A stretch of 23,936 bases of DNA. Origin: Erysipelotrichaceae bacterium (GTDB lineage Bacteria > Bacillota_I > Bacilli_A > Erysipelotrichales > Erysipelotrichaceae). The notes under the pieces are model-generated. The model did no database searches. It saw only the letters and a program-made list of their open reading frames with translations, and had not been told where the DNA came from. Both the position numbers and the translations under genes were made by a program. Below are positions 15,518-22,724 of this stretch, piece after piece (the first letter of the stretch is position 1; each line of letters starts with the position of its first letter). The stretch lies in the NCBI GenBank assembly GCA_900754715.1, contig CAAEDX010000224.1, positions 1-23,936 on the forward strand, in the 5' to 3' direction.

Positions 15518-17169
15518 CAGCTGACCCTCGTCGCGTTCATTTCAAAGACTTCATCACAGAGCCGCAGCGAAGATTGACGGTGAGAGACAAGGACGATGGT
15601 CTTGTCGGCCTTCTGCTCATCGAGCGATTTCAGGATGACCGCCTCATTGAGAGAATCCAGGTTGCTCGTTGGTTCATCCAGCAGGATCAGCTCACTGTCA
15701 TGGAGGAAGACGCGCGCCAGTCCGATGCGCTGTCGTTCTCCGCCGGACAGCGTATCGCCCAGCTCCCCTACTTCGCTGTCATAGCCATGGGGCAGGCTCA
15801 TGATGAAATCATGGATGCTCGCCTTGCGGCAGGCCGCTTCGACTTCCTCACGCGAAGCATCTGGCTTCACAAGACGGATATTATTCAGGATGGAGTCATG
15901 GAACAAGTGCGTTTCCTGGGTCATGAAGCTTTCATAGCTGCGCAGCGAGGCAGTCTTGAGCGCGCGCACATCGTGTCGTCCGGCGCGCACCGTTCCGCTG
16001 TGCACATCCCAGAAGCGCATCAGCAGCCGCAGCATCGTCGATTTGCCGCTGCCGCTCTTGCCGCAGATCCCGCTCATCTTTCCCGGCGCGATGTTTAATG
16101 AGAAGCTGCTGAGGATCGACTGATCCTCATAGGCAAAATCAACTGCTTCAAATGACGCGCCGGCGCCGCTGAATGTCTCTCCTTCGCTTTGCTCTGCCAC
16201 TTCCGGTTCTTCCTGCAGCAGTGCCAGCACCCGGCTGCCGCTGGCAAGGGTATTTTGCAGCGTCGTGCCCAGGTTGGCGATGGCGGTGACCGGACCGAAA
16301 GAAGAAAGCAGCGTGACAAACGGCATGACGATCCCTGCCAACGAAAGCATGCCCTGCTGATATAAAAGACAGGATACCGCCAGCATCAGCAAACTGAGCG
16401 TCATGATGGCGGTATTGGCCAGGGCCATCCCTTCACCGCTGCGCACGCGCAATGCGCCTTCCTGGGCGGAAAGCGCACTGCTGCGCTGGTTCAGCTGTGC
16501 TGCGCGTGCTTCACCGTTGCCATACTGGATCGTTTCATCCAGACCGCGCAGCGACTCCAGCATGAAGCTGCTGAAGGCGCCGGCCTGCGTGCGGCTCTGC
16601 ATGCCCAGGTCCGCGCAGCGCGAAGAGATGCGCATCGGTACAACGATGCCGACGAGTGCGTAACTGAACAGAGCCAGCACGCCCAGCAGCGGATGCCACA
16701 TGCCGATGAGCACGCTCATGGCCACGCTCATGATCAAGGCGATGAGCACCGGCGAGATCGTGTGCGCATAAAACACCTCCAGCAGCTCGACATCGCTGGT
16801 GAGCATGCTGATGAGATCGCCTTTCCCTCTTCCTTCAAGCTTGGCCGGACAGAGCCTGCGCAGCGCCGTAAACACATGGTCGCGGATGTGCGCCAGCAGC
16901 TTGAAGGCGATATAGTGGTTGCAAGCCTGCTCGCCATAGCGCAGCAGCCCGCGCCCGATGCCAAACAGCGCCAAGAGCGCGAACAGCAATGTCAGCGCGA
17001 CCGGCTCGCTCAGCCCCAGCAGCGAGATCAGCCCGTAAGTGCCCAGCACCGTGATCAGGATCGAGCAGAAGAAGCCGGCGACCCCCAGCAGGACAGCGAG
17101 GACCATCCATGCCCACAGCGGCCTCACCAGCTTGAGCATGGCCGTCATGATCTTCCATTTACTCTGCAT
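15517..17169 (-). CDS. CydC-like ABC exporter half (permease plus ATPase)
   Basis: A 550-residue fused membrane/ATPase half-transporter, the second half of a heterodimer with the gene just upstream. Six membrane spans fill residues about 15-300. The nucleotide-binding domain has Walker A GKSGSGKS (370-377), Q-loop Gln418 (FMTQET), signature LSGGERQ (474-480), Walker B LILLDE (494-499) and switch His530 (LVSHR); all are intact. In E. coli CydDC exports cysteine/glutathione and is needed for cytochrome bd assembly; members in Firmicutes are more varied, so the substrate here is inferred. No cydA or cydB is in the window. Start ATG 17169 follows GGAGAGG and overlaps the cydD-like gene by 11 bp. 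Upstream in-frame residues lie inside that gene and lack similarity. Confidence 0.88.
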   Translation of the reverse strand: MQSKWKIMTAMLKLVRPLWAWMVLAVLLGVAGFFCSILITVLGTYGLISLLGLSEPVALTLLFALLALFGIGRGLLRYGEQACNHYIAFKLLAHIRDHVFTALRRLCPAKLEGRGKGDLISMLTSDVELLEVFYAHTISPVLIALIMSVAMSVLIGMWHPLLGVLALFSYALVGIVVPMRISSRCADLGMQSRTQAGAFSSFMLESLRGLDETIQYGNGEARAAQLNQRSSALSAQEGALRVRSGEGMALANTAIMTLSLLMLAVSCLLYQQGMLSLAGIVMPFVTLLSSFGPVTAIANLGTTLQNTLASGSRVLALLQEEPEVAEQSEGETFSGAGASFEAVDFAYEDQSILSSFSLNIAPGKMSGICGKSGSGKSTMLRLLMRFWDVHSGTVRAGRHDVRALKTASLRSYESFMTQETHLFHDSILNNIRLVKPDASREEVEAACRKASIHDFIMSLPHGYDSEVGELGDTLSGGERQRIGLARVFLHDSELILLDEPTSNLDSLNEAVILKSLDEQKADKTIVLVSHRQSSLRLCDEVFEMNATRVS

Positions 17170-18901
17170 CTTGCCTCTCCTTTCCATAGTTTTCCAATGC
17201 CTGCTGCGCCTCCCACAGGCGGGCAAAGCTCCCTTTGCGCGCGAGCAGCTGCGCAAAGGTGCCGTTTTCCGTGATCTTCCCCGCTTCCATCACGAGGATC
17301 CGGTCTGCATGCACGACATTGGCCAGGCGATGCGTGATCAGCAATATGGTCTTGGTACGGGCCAGTTCCTCGATCAGCGCCATGATGTCATTCTCACTCT
17401 CTACATCGATGTTGCTCGTCGCTTCATCGAAGATATAGACCTTGGCATCATGCAGCAGCGCCCGCGCGATCGCCAGACGCTGCCGCTGCCCGCCGGAGAA
17501 ATTAGCTCCTTGTTCACTGAGCTGCGTGTCCAAGCCCTGTTCCCCGCGCAAGAACCCTGCCAGCTTCACTTTTTCCAGCACTTCCCACATGCGCGCATCG
17601 CTTGCGTCCGGGCAGGCCATACGCAAGTTTTCCCTTACCGTGCCTGAGAACAGATAGGCGGCGTGAGAGACGATGGTGACCATGCGATGCACATCCGCTT
17701 CCCGAATGTCACGCAGATCCATCTCATTCATGCTGATCTCACCTTCATAACCGGTGTATCCTTTGATGAGCAGCGCTGCCGCGGTGCTCTTGCCGCAGCC
17801 GCTTTCACCGACAATCGCGGTAAAGCTGCCGAAGGGCAGCACAAGATCCATGCCTTCAAGCACCTGCTTCTGGCCATCATAAGAAAAGCGGACATCTTTC
17901 ATCACGATCGGAAATGGCGAAGCGCAGGCAAGCTCTCCTTTCGCGCCGCTGTCCAGGTCGATGAGACGGAAGATCTTGTCGCTGGCCGCCATGCCGTTCA
18001 TGGCGATATGGAAAAAAGAGCCAAGCGTGCGCATCGGGATGAAGAACTCTGCCGACAGCAGGATGAACATGAGGCAGCCGGCGACAGAAAGCGCATGATG
18101 CTGAAATTCCATCAGCGCGATGCCGATGCCTAACGCGGCGCCGCCAAAGGCGACCAGGTCCATGATGGTGATGGAGTTCAGCTGCATCGTCAGCACCTTC
18201 ATCGTGATCCGGCGGAATTTCTCTGCTTCTGTTCGCATGACTTCCTGACGAGCCTCATCCGCCTGATAGATCTTCAGTGTGGTCAGACCCTGCAGATTTT
18301 CCAGAAAATGATCGCCCAAAGCAGTATATTGCCCCCAATAACGAGAAAGCAGCTTCTTGGCAAAGGTCTGCACGGCCGCGATGGCGATCGGGATCAGCGG
18401 CACGCAGATGAACAAGACCAGTGCCGCCTTCCAATTCAGAAAGAGCGTGAAGAAAAACAAAGTGAGCGGCGCGATCATCGCGTAGAAAAACTGTGGCAGA
18501 TAACTGGAAAAATATGTTTCCAGCTGATCGACACCTTCCACGCTGACTTGCACGATCTCACTGGTAGAAACGTGTTCGCGATAGCCGCTGCCCAGCTCAA
18601 GCAGCTTGCGATAGATGCGCCCGCGCAGCTTCTGCTTGACCTCACGGCCGGCTGAATCGCTGAAACGGGCCGACAGCCGGCACAGTGCCCATCTGCCCCA
18701 GATGACGATGAGTGCCAGCACGATGGCCGCTGCCGCCTGGGCAGCAGGAATGCTTTCCTGCCGGATGATGTCTTCCAGCAGCATGGCCACGGCAGCGATC
18801 AGCGCAATGTTCAATACGAGCATCCCCCACTGGCACAGCACCGTCAGACGTACATATTTCATGGATGAATCCACTTCACGGATCAACCGCTTGTTGATCA
18901 T
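17159..18901 (-). CDS. CydD-like ABC exporter half (permease plus ATPase)
   Basis: A 580-residue half-transporter and first gene of the operon. The membrane part shows the CydD pattern GVDQLETYFSSYLPQF (123-138), HFLENLQGLTTLKIY (198-212) and AEFFIPMRTLGSFFHIAMNG (284-303). The ATPase domain has Walker A GESGCGKS (365-372), signature FSGGQRQ (468-474), Walker B VYIFDE (488-493) and switch His524. The Q-loop glutamine is missing: the site reads VSHAAYLFSGT, with His413 in its place. The partner CydC-like protein keeps all its motifs, so the two ATP sites may be unequal. Substrate is probably a thiol or small peptide by family, but multidrug or haem-related export cannot be excluded. I use ATG 18901 after GAGGAGGGG; a TTG at 18904 is directly before it. 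Confidence 0.88.
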   Translation of the reverse strand: MINKRLIREVDSSMKYVRLTVLCQWGMLVLNIALIAAVAMLLEDIIRQESIPAAQAAAAIVLALIVIWGRWALCRLSARFSDSAGREVKQKLRGRIYRKLLELGSGYREHVSTSEIVQVSVEGVDQLETYFSSYLPQFFYAMIAPLTLFFFTLFLNWKAALVLFICVPLIPIAIAAVQTFAKKLLSRYWGQYTALGDHFLENLQGLTTLKIYQADEARQEVMRTEAEKFRRITMKVLTMQLNSITIMDLVAFGGAALGIGIALMEFQHHALSVAGCLMFILLSAEFFIPMRTLGSFFHIAMNGMAASDKIFRLIDLDSGAKGELACASPFPIVMKDVRFSYDGQKQVLEGMDLVLPFGSFTAIVGESGCGKSTAAALLIKGYTGYEGEISMNEMDLRDIREADVHRMVTIVSHAAYLFSGTVRENLRMACPDASDARMWEVLEKVKLAGFLRGEQGLDTQLSEQGANFSGGQRQRLAIARALLHDAKVYIFDEATSNIDVESENDIMALIEELARTKTILLITHRLANVVHADRILVMEAGKITENGTFAQLLARKGSFARLWEAQQALENYGKERQDAE

Positions 18902-18923
18902 CAAAACGATCCCCTCCTCATAG

Positions 18924-18959
18924 TTAACATTGACTAACTAATAAATTAGCATGGACTAA
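18924..18959 (-). promoter_or_regulatory. Two-site dyad operator in the cydDC-like promoter
   Basis: Two nearly identical 14-mers, TTAGTCCATGCTAA (18959-18946, minus) and TTAGTCAATGTTAA (18937-18924), match at 12 of 14 positions and start exactly 22 bp apart, two helical turns. Each is an imperfect palindrome (TTAG...CTAA), and the second sits in a larger dyad TAGTTA-N8-TAACTA. The first overlaps the -10 element and spacer; the second covers the early transcribed region. The form suits a dimeric winged-helix repressor such as a MarR-type protein; no regulator gene is nearby. Confidence 0.65.
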
Positions 18960-18971
18960 CAAATGTGTCAA
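18943..18971 (-). promoter_or_regulatory. Promoter of the cydDC-ygbA-DUF454 operon
   Basis: On the minus strand a perfect TTGACA (18971-18966), a 17-bp spacer and TAATTT (18948-18943), with an extended -10 TG (18951-18950). The -10 is weak alone but is helped by the TG. The operator dyads overlap it, so it should be repressible. Confidence 0.65.
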
Positions 18972-18983
18972 GGCTTTCTTTTC

Positions 18984-19000
18984 CAGACCGCCCTGGTCTG
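18984..19000. repeat. Inverted repeat between two divergent promoters
   Basis: CAGACC-GCCCT-GGTCTG is a perfect 6-bp dyad with a 5-base spacer. It lies between the minus-strand promoter of the ABC operon and the plus-strand promoter of the phosphatidyltransferase gene, five bases before the latter's -35. No T-tract follows. It may be a regulator site or an old terminator stem. Confidence 0.4.
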
Positions 19001-19005
19001 CGTTC

Positions 19006-19033
19006 TTGAAAACTCACGCAAAAATGCTATAAT
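19006..19033 (+). promoter_or_regulatory. Promoter of the CDP-alcohol phosphatidyltransferase gene
   Basis: TTGAAA (19006-19011), a 16-bp spacer and a perfect TATAAT (19028-19033) with an extended -10 TG (TGCTATAAT). A leader of about 60 bases precedes the GTG start. Confidence 0.7.
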
Positions 19034-19099
19034 TATGCATATGCTTTTCACACGACTGCAAATATGTCATTTTTTACATGCTGAAAGGAGGCGCAGATC

Positions 19100-19666
19100 G
19101 TGAAATTCAGACAGCTGTTCTCCATCCCTAACCTGCTTTGTTATTTCAGGATCTTGTTGATTCCTTTCTTTGCCTATTCTTATCTGCATGCGCAGACATC
19201 AGCGGACTATCTGGGCACCGCGCTGATCCTGGCTGTCATGGAATGTTCTGATTTCCTGGATGGCTTCATCGCCCGCAGGTTTCATATGGTGACTGAATTG
19301 GGAAAGATCATCGATCCGATCGCGGATAAGCTGCTGCAGCTCACGCTTCTGCTGCTGATCGTGATTCGACATCCGTTCGCATCGCTCGTGCTCATCCTCT
19401 TCCTGATCAAAGAGGCGAGCATGGCCGTCTGTGGGCTGGTATCGATCAAGCGAAAATGCCGGCTGGACGGGGCATTATGGTGCGGCAAAGTGTCGACGAC
19501 CGTCTTTTATGTATGCATGGTGCTGCTCATCCTCTTCCCGGGCATCGACAGCGTCTGGGCCAACATCCTGCTGTGCGTCACTGCCGGTTTCTTGTTATAT
19601 TCGTTCATCATCTATATGAAGACTTATTATCACATGCTGAGAAAGGACGGTCCGAAACATTTTTGA
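19100..19666 (+). CDS. CDP-alcohol phosphatidyltransferase (PgsA-like phospholipid synthase)
   Basis: A 188-residue integral membrane enzyme that moves a phosphatidyl group from CDP-diacylglycerol to an alcohol. The full family motif DG-x2-AR-x8-G-x3-D-x3-D is present in FLDGFIARRF...ELGKIIDPIADKL (about residues 53-77), including both catalytic Asp near the end. Length and the N-terminus SIPNLLCYFRILLIPFFAY match PgsA, which makes phosphatidylglycerol phosphate, but a cardiolipin synthase of the same superfamily cannot be excluded from the motif alone. About five or six membrane spans are visible. The start is GTG at 19100, eight bases after AAAGGAGG; no ATG fits. It is monocistronic with its own strong promoter and terminator, divergent from the ABC operon. 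Confidence 0.88.
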   Translation: MKFRQLFSIPNLLCYFRILLIPFFAYSYLHAQTSADYLGTALILAVMECSDFLDGFIARRFHMVTELGKIIDPIADKLLQLTLLLLIVIRHPFASLVLILFLIKEASMAVCGLVSIKRKCRLDGALWCGKVSTTVFYVCMVLLILFPGIDSVWANILLCVTAGFLLYSFIIYMKTYYHMLRKDGPKHF

Positions 19667-19676
19667 CCGTCCTTTT
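19645..19676 (+). terminator. Intrinsic terminator of the phosphatidyltransferase gene
   Basis: GGACGGTC (19645-19652) pairs perfectly with GACCGTCC (19665-19672), followed by TTTT. The TGA stop (19664-19666) overlaps the 3' arm, so the last six codons form the stem and loop. Confidence 0.88.
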
Positions 19677-19751
19677 CGTTCGCAGCTCATATTCATTTTT
19701 CTTTTATGTTCATGATTCACATACACATGTCGCCGATCATGAATTTTTTTC

Positions 19752-19780
19752 TTGCATTTATAACATGTGCTTCGTATAAT
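19752..19780 (+). promoter_or_regulatory. Promoter of the glycine riboswitch / symporter transcript
   Basis: TTGCAT (19752-19757), a 17-bp spacer and a perfect TATAAT (19775-19780). Transcription would start near 19787, just before the riboswitch leader. Confidence 0.7.
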
Positions 19781-19789
19781 AAAGGACGT

Positions 19790-19950
19790 CAATCAGGAAG
19801 CAGCCTGCGAGAGAGTCCGATCGGACACCGAAGAATGGAAAATTTCAGGTCAAAGGATCGCACGCTGCGCACACTCTGGAGAGTTCTGAAACAGACGCCG
19901 AAGGGGCAAGCCCGCATATGGGTGAATCTCTCAGGCAAAAGGACAGAGGA
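19790..19950 (+). ncRNA. Tandem glycine riboswitch
   Basis: Two glycine aptamers lie in tandem. Aptamer 1 (about 19806-19862) closes with P1 TGCGA/TCGCA and contains GAGAGTCC, ACACCGAAG and CAGGTCAAAGGA. Aptamer 2 (about 19874-19948) closes with CTCTG/CAGAG and contains GGAGAGTTCTG, GACGCCGAAGGGGCAAGCCC and the near-universal TCTCAGGCAAAAGGACAG. The leader GCAGC (19800-19804) can pair with GCTGC (19864-19868) in the linker, which is the known leader-linker P0/kink-turn helix of tandem glycine riboswitches. Glycine binding should control the downstream alanine/glycine symporter. Confidence 0.95.
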
Positions 19951-20000
19951 TGCACCGGCGATCACCGTTTTTTCTTGTGCCTCTGTCGATGAATGGAGGT
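19943..20000 (+). promoter_or_regulatory. Expression platform of the glycine riboswitch
   Basis: GACAGAG plus GCAC (19942-19955, with a three-base bulge) is complementary to GTGC-CTCTGTC (19977-19987). This pairing competes with P1 of aptamer 2, which uses the same CAGAG. The freed CCTC (19980-19983) could instead pair with the GAGG of the ribosome binding site (19996-19999), and seven T follow. A short GC-rich dyad CGG...CCG followed by TTTTTT lies at about 19957-19974. Which of these is the true switch cannot be decided by eye; the layout suits repression by glycine. Confidence 0.45.
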
Positions 20001-20007
20001 TTTTTTA

Positions 20008-21375
20008 TTGGAACGGATAAACGAACTGCTGACACAGATCAATGACTTCGTCTGGGGTGCCCCGCTGATCATCCTGCTGCTGGGCACCGGCATCTATTTC
20101 ACTTGGCGGCTGAAGCTGCTGCAGCTGACACGTCTCAAGCTTGCGTTCTCGCTCATCTTCCGCAAAGAAGAGAAAGATAAGGAAGGTGATGTCTCCAGCT
20201 TTCAGGCGCTTTGCACGGCCTTATCGTCAACGATCGGCACCGGCAACATCGTCGGCGTTGCCACCGCGATCATGGCTGGCGGGCCAGGCGCGCTGTTCTG
20301 GATGTGGGTAAGCGCCTTCTTCGGCATGGCGACCAAATATGCGGAAGGCCTGCTTGCCATCCGTTACCGCACCCGCGATGAAGAAGGCGCGATCGCCGGA
20401 GGGCCGATGTACTATCTGGAACGCGGGCTGCACAGCCCGCTGCTTGCCAAGCTGTTCGCATTCTTCGGCGTCTGTGTCGCGCTGCTGGGCATCGGCACCT
20501 TCACGCAGGTCAGATCGATCAGCGACGCGCTGAGCCTGACCTTTCAGGTCCCGCCTGTGGTCACTGCGCTGGCTCTTGCGCTCATCGTCGGCTTCATCAC
20601 GATCGGCGGCATCCAGCGCATCGCGTCTGTCTCTGAAAAAGTCATTCCGTTCATGTGCATCTTCTACATCGGAGGAGTGCTGATCATCCTCTTCACGCAT
20701 CTGAGCGCGATCCTTTCGACACTGGCCGAGATCTTTGCCAGCGCGTTCGGCCTGCGTTCACTGGTCGGCGGCGGCATCGGCATTGCCATCCAAAAAGGCA
20801 TCAGCCGCGGCATTTTCTCCAATGAAAGCGGCCTTGGCAGTGCCCCGATCGCGGCAGCGGCTGCCCGCAGCGACTCTTGCGTGGAACAAGGGCTGGTCTC
20901 CATGACCGGCACTTTCATCGATACTCTCGTCGTATGCACGATGACCGGACTGGCCATCCTGATCACTGACGCGCACCTGAGCGGACTGGAAGGGACGGCT
21001 GTCACCACGCTTGCTTTTGAAAGCGGGCTGATGATCCCTCTCATCGGCCGCTGGATCGTCAATATCGGCCTCATCTTCTTTGCCTTCACCACCATCATCG
21101 GCTGGAATTACTATGGCGAACGCTGCATCTATTATCTGCTGGGCATCCGCTCGATCCGCTGGTATCGGATCATCTTCATCTTGTTCGTCGGCATCGGGCC
21201 TTTCATGTCACTGGACATGATCTTCATTCTCGCGGATATCGTCAATGGGCTCATGGCGCTGCCTAACCTCATCGGACTGATCGGCCTGCGCAAGGTCGTC
21301 ATCGCGCAGACCGAGCGATACTTCCAGAAAGAACCATCCTTCGTGCTTCAGGAAACAGCAGAAGAAAGCGTCTGA
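20008..21375 (+). CDS. Alanine/glycine:cation symporter (AGCS family, AlsT-like)
   Basis: A 455-residue membrane transporter importing alanine or glycine with sodium or protons. Family motifs: FQALCTALSSTIGTGNIVGVA (about 64-84), the GGPGALFWMW segment, the AGCS signature GGPMYYLERGL (about 131-141), and FSNESGLGSAPIAAAAA (about 267-283). Ten to eleven hydrophobic spans are visible. The start is TTG at 20008, eight bases after TGGAGG; the in-frame ATG at 19993 would place the ribosome binding site inside the coding sequence and has no such site of its own, so I reject it. The tandem glycine riboswitch upstream gives strong independent support for glycine as a substrate. A TTG start next to a riboswitch may keep expression low. 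Confidence 0.95.
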   Translation: MERINELLTQINDFVWGAPLIILLLGTGIYFTWRLKLLQLTRLKLAFSLIFRKEEKDKEGDVSSFQALCTALSSTIGTGNIVGVATAIMAGGPGALFWMWVSAFFGMATKYAEGLLAIRYRTRDEEGAIAGGPMYYLERGLHSPLLAKLFAFFGVCVALLGIGTFTQVRSISDALSLTFQVPPVVTALALALIVGFITIGGIQRIASVSEKVIPFMCIFYIGGVLIILFTHLSAILSTLAEIFASAFGLRSLVGGGIGIAIQKGISRGIFSNESGLGSAPIAAAAARSDSCVEQGLVSMTGTFIDTLVVCTMTGLAILITDAHLSGLEGTAVTTLAFESGLMIPLIGRWIVNIGLIFFAFTTIIGWNYYGERCIYYLLGIRSIRWYRIIFILFVGIGPFMSLDMIFILADIVNGLMALPNLIGLIGLRKVVIAQTERYFQKEPSFVLQETAEESV

Positions 21376-21376
21376 G

Positions 21377-21401
21377 GCGTGCCGGCCGGCACGCTTTTTT
21401 T
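21377..21401 (+). terminator. Intrinsic terminator of the symporter gene
   Basis: A perfect palindrome GCGTGCCGG/CCGGCACGC (21377-21394) followed by seven T, starting one base after the TGA stop. Confidence 0.93.
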
Positions 21402-21406
21402 CATCC

Positions 21407-21435
21407 TTGCGGCTGCTGCGCGCCTCTGTTATAAT
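21407..21435 (+). promoter_or_regulatory. Promoter of the FRG-domain gene
   Basis: TTGCGG (21407-21412), a 17-bp spacer and a perfect TATAAT (21430-21435), about 33 bases before the ATG. It starts right after the terminator of the previous gene. Confidence 0.65.
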
Positions 21436-21467
21436 CCGGTCAGGAACACTTGATCGGAGGGATGATC

Positions 21468-22691
21468 ATGACCATCGTTTCTTTATCTGCCTTATTCGCG
21501 GTTCCGCAGATCAAAGCGGCCTTTGATACGGCCTGCATCGGCCTGTTGAAGAACAGGGGCTATCTTGACATGAGCATGTACATCAGCGGCCGGCTGAAAA
21601 AAGAAGATCTCTATGCCGCCCTGAAAACGCAGGATTCTGCCTATGCCGCGCTGTATGCAGGCGCTTATCCGGATCCGGATACGCTCGTTTCTCACTGGCA
21701 TGCGGCGCTGCGAGGCAAACACTGCCCTGCGCCAGATGCGCTGGAGGCCGCCGCCATCGTCAACTGGGCGTATCGCGCGATGCGCAGCGTCAAGATAAGA
21801 GAACATTTCACCAAGGACATGCTCGGCCAAATGCTGCCTGGCTTTCGGCTGAAGCAAGGGGTGATCTATGAGGAAAAGCTCATCGACCTGCATTTTCTCT
21901 CATCTGTAGCGGAAGCAGGTACGTTCATCGCTTCACTTCAAGAAAGCGATGGCATGCTGTTTTACCGCGGGCACGCCAGTGCCAATTATTCGCTCTCCCC
22001 TTCCATCATGCGCAGTCCCGCGCTGTATAAGAATGAAAACAGAATGTACCATGAGCTGCAGATCGAATGTCCCCAGGAATTCACGCATTGCCGCACGCAT
22101 CTGGAAAAGCTCGTCAAGATGCAACACTATGGACTTCCGACACGCCTGCTCGACATCACCCGCAATATGCTCGTCGCATTATATTTTGCGTGTGAGAGCC
22201 AGCCTGACACTGCCGGCGAGCTGTTGCTGCTCAACATCCAAGACAAACAGATCAAATACCCTAGAAGCGATGAGGTCGCGGTGCTGGCCAGCCTTCCCGC
22301 CTTATCAGATGAAGAACAGTCAGCCTTGGTGCATGAAGCAGATGCGCATGCGTTCAGCCGCCTGATCGAGGAAATACGGCTGGATATCCCATCGTTTTCA
22401 CGAAAGCTGAGCAAGAGCGACGTGATGAACAGCTATGTCGTCTTGCCGCTGAAAGACAACCCGAGGATCGTCAAGCAAGACGGCGCGTTCATCCTCTGCG
22501 GCCTGCCGGATGACACAGCTTCACTGGACGTGTTTCGTCATCACGCGAATGGCAGAAAAACAGTGCTGCTCATCCGCCAGAAACAAAAGATCCTCAAGGA
22601 GCTGGAGGCGTATTCGATCAACCGTGCCGCATTGTTTCCGGAGATCGAATGCGTGTCTGAATACTTGAAAAGCAAATATCAAAAAAACTGA
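21468..22691 (+). CDS. FRG domain-containing protein
   Basis: A 407-residue soluble protein with an FRG domain (about 148-260), named for the FxGH-type motif seen here as FYRGHASANYSLSPSIMR (165-182). The second family block MQHYGLPTRLLDITRNMLVALYFAC (218-242) is nearly textbook. Later family features are KQDGAFILCG (336-345) and the end AALFPEIECVSEYL (387-400). The first about 145 residues are a separate, mostly helical region I do not recognise. FRG proteins have no settled biochemical function; they are common in accessory and mobile regions, and some are suspected in phage defence or toxicity, but nothing here proves that. I chose ATG 21468 because GGAGGG ends seven bases before it; an ATG at 21462 is too close to that site. 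It is monocistronic with own promoter and terminator. Confidence 0.92.
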   Translation: MTIVSLSALFAVPQIKAAFDTACIGLLKNRGYLDMSMYISGRLKKEDLYAALKTQDSAYAALYAGAYPDPDTLVSHWHAALRGKHCPAPDALEAAAIVNWAYRAMRSVKIREHFTKDMLGQMLPGFRLKQGVIYEEKLIDLHFLSSVAEAGTFIASLQESDGMLFYRGHASANYSLSPSIMRSPALYKNENRMYHELQIECPQEFTHCRTHLEKLVKMQHYGLPTRLLDITRNMLVALYFACESQPDTAGELLLLNIQDKQIKYPRSDEVAVLASLPALSDEEQSALVHEADAHAFSRLIEEIRLDIPSFSRKLSKSDVMNSYVVLPLKDNPRIVKQDGAFILCGLPDDTASLDVFRHHANGRKTVLLIRQKQKILKELEAYSINRAALFPEIECVSEYLKSKYQKN

Positions 22692-22717
22692 AGCGCCTGA
22701 TGCTGCTTCAGTTTTTT
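22681..22717. terminator. Bidirectional terminator between convergent genes
   Basis: AAAAAACTGAAGC (22681-22693) pairs with GCTTCAGTTTTTTT (22704-22717) around a 10-base loop. It ends with T on both strands, so it serves both the FRG gene and the convergent FakA gene. The FRG stop codon TGA (22689-22691) is inside the left arm; the FakA stop lies eight bases to the right. Confidence 0.92.
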
Positions 22718-22724
22718 TCTATGG

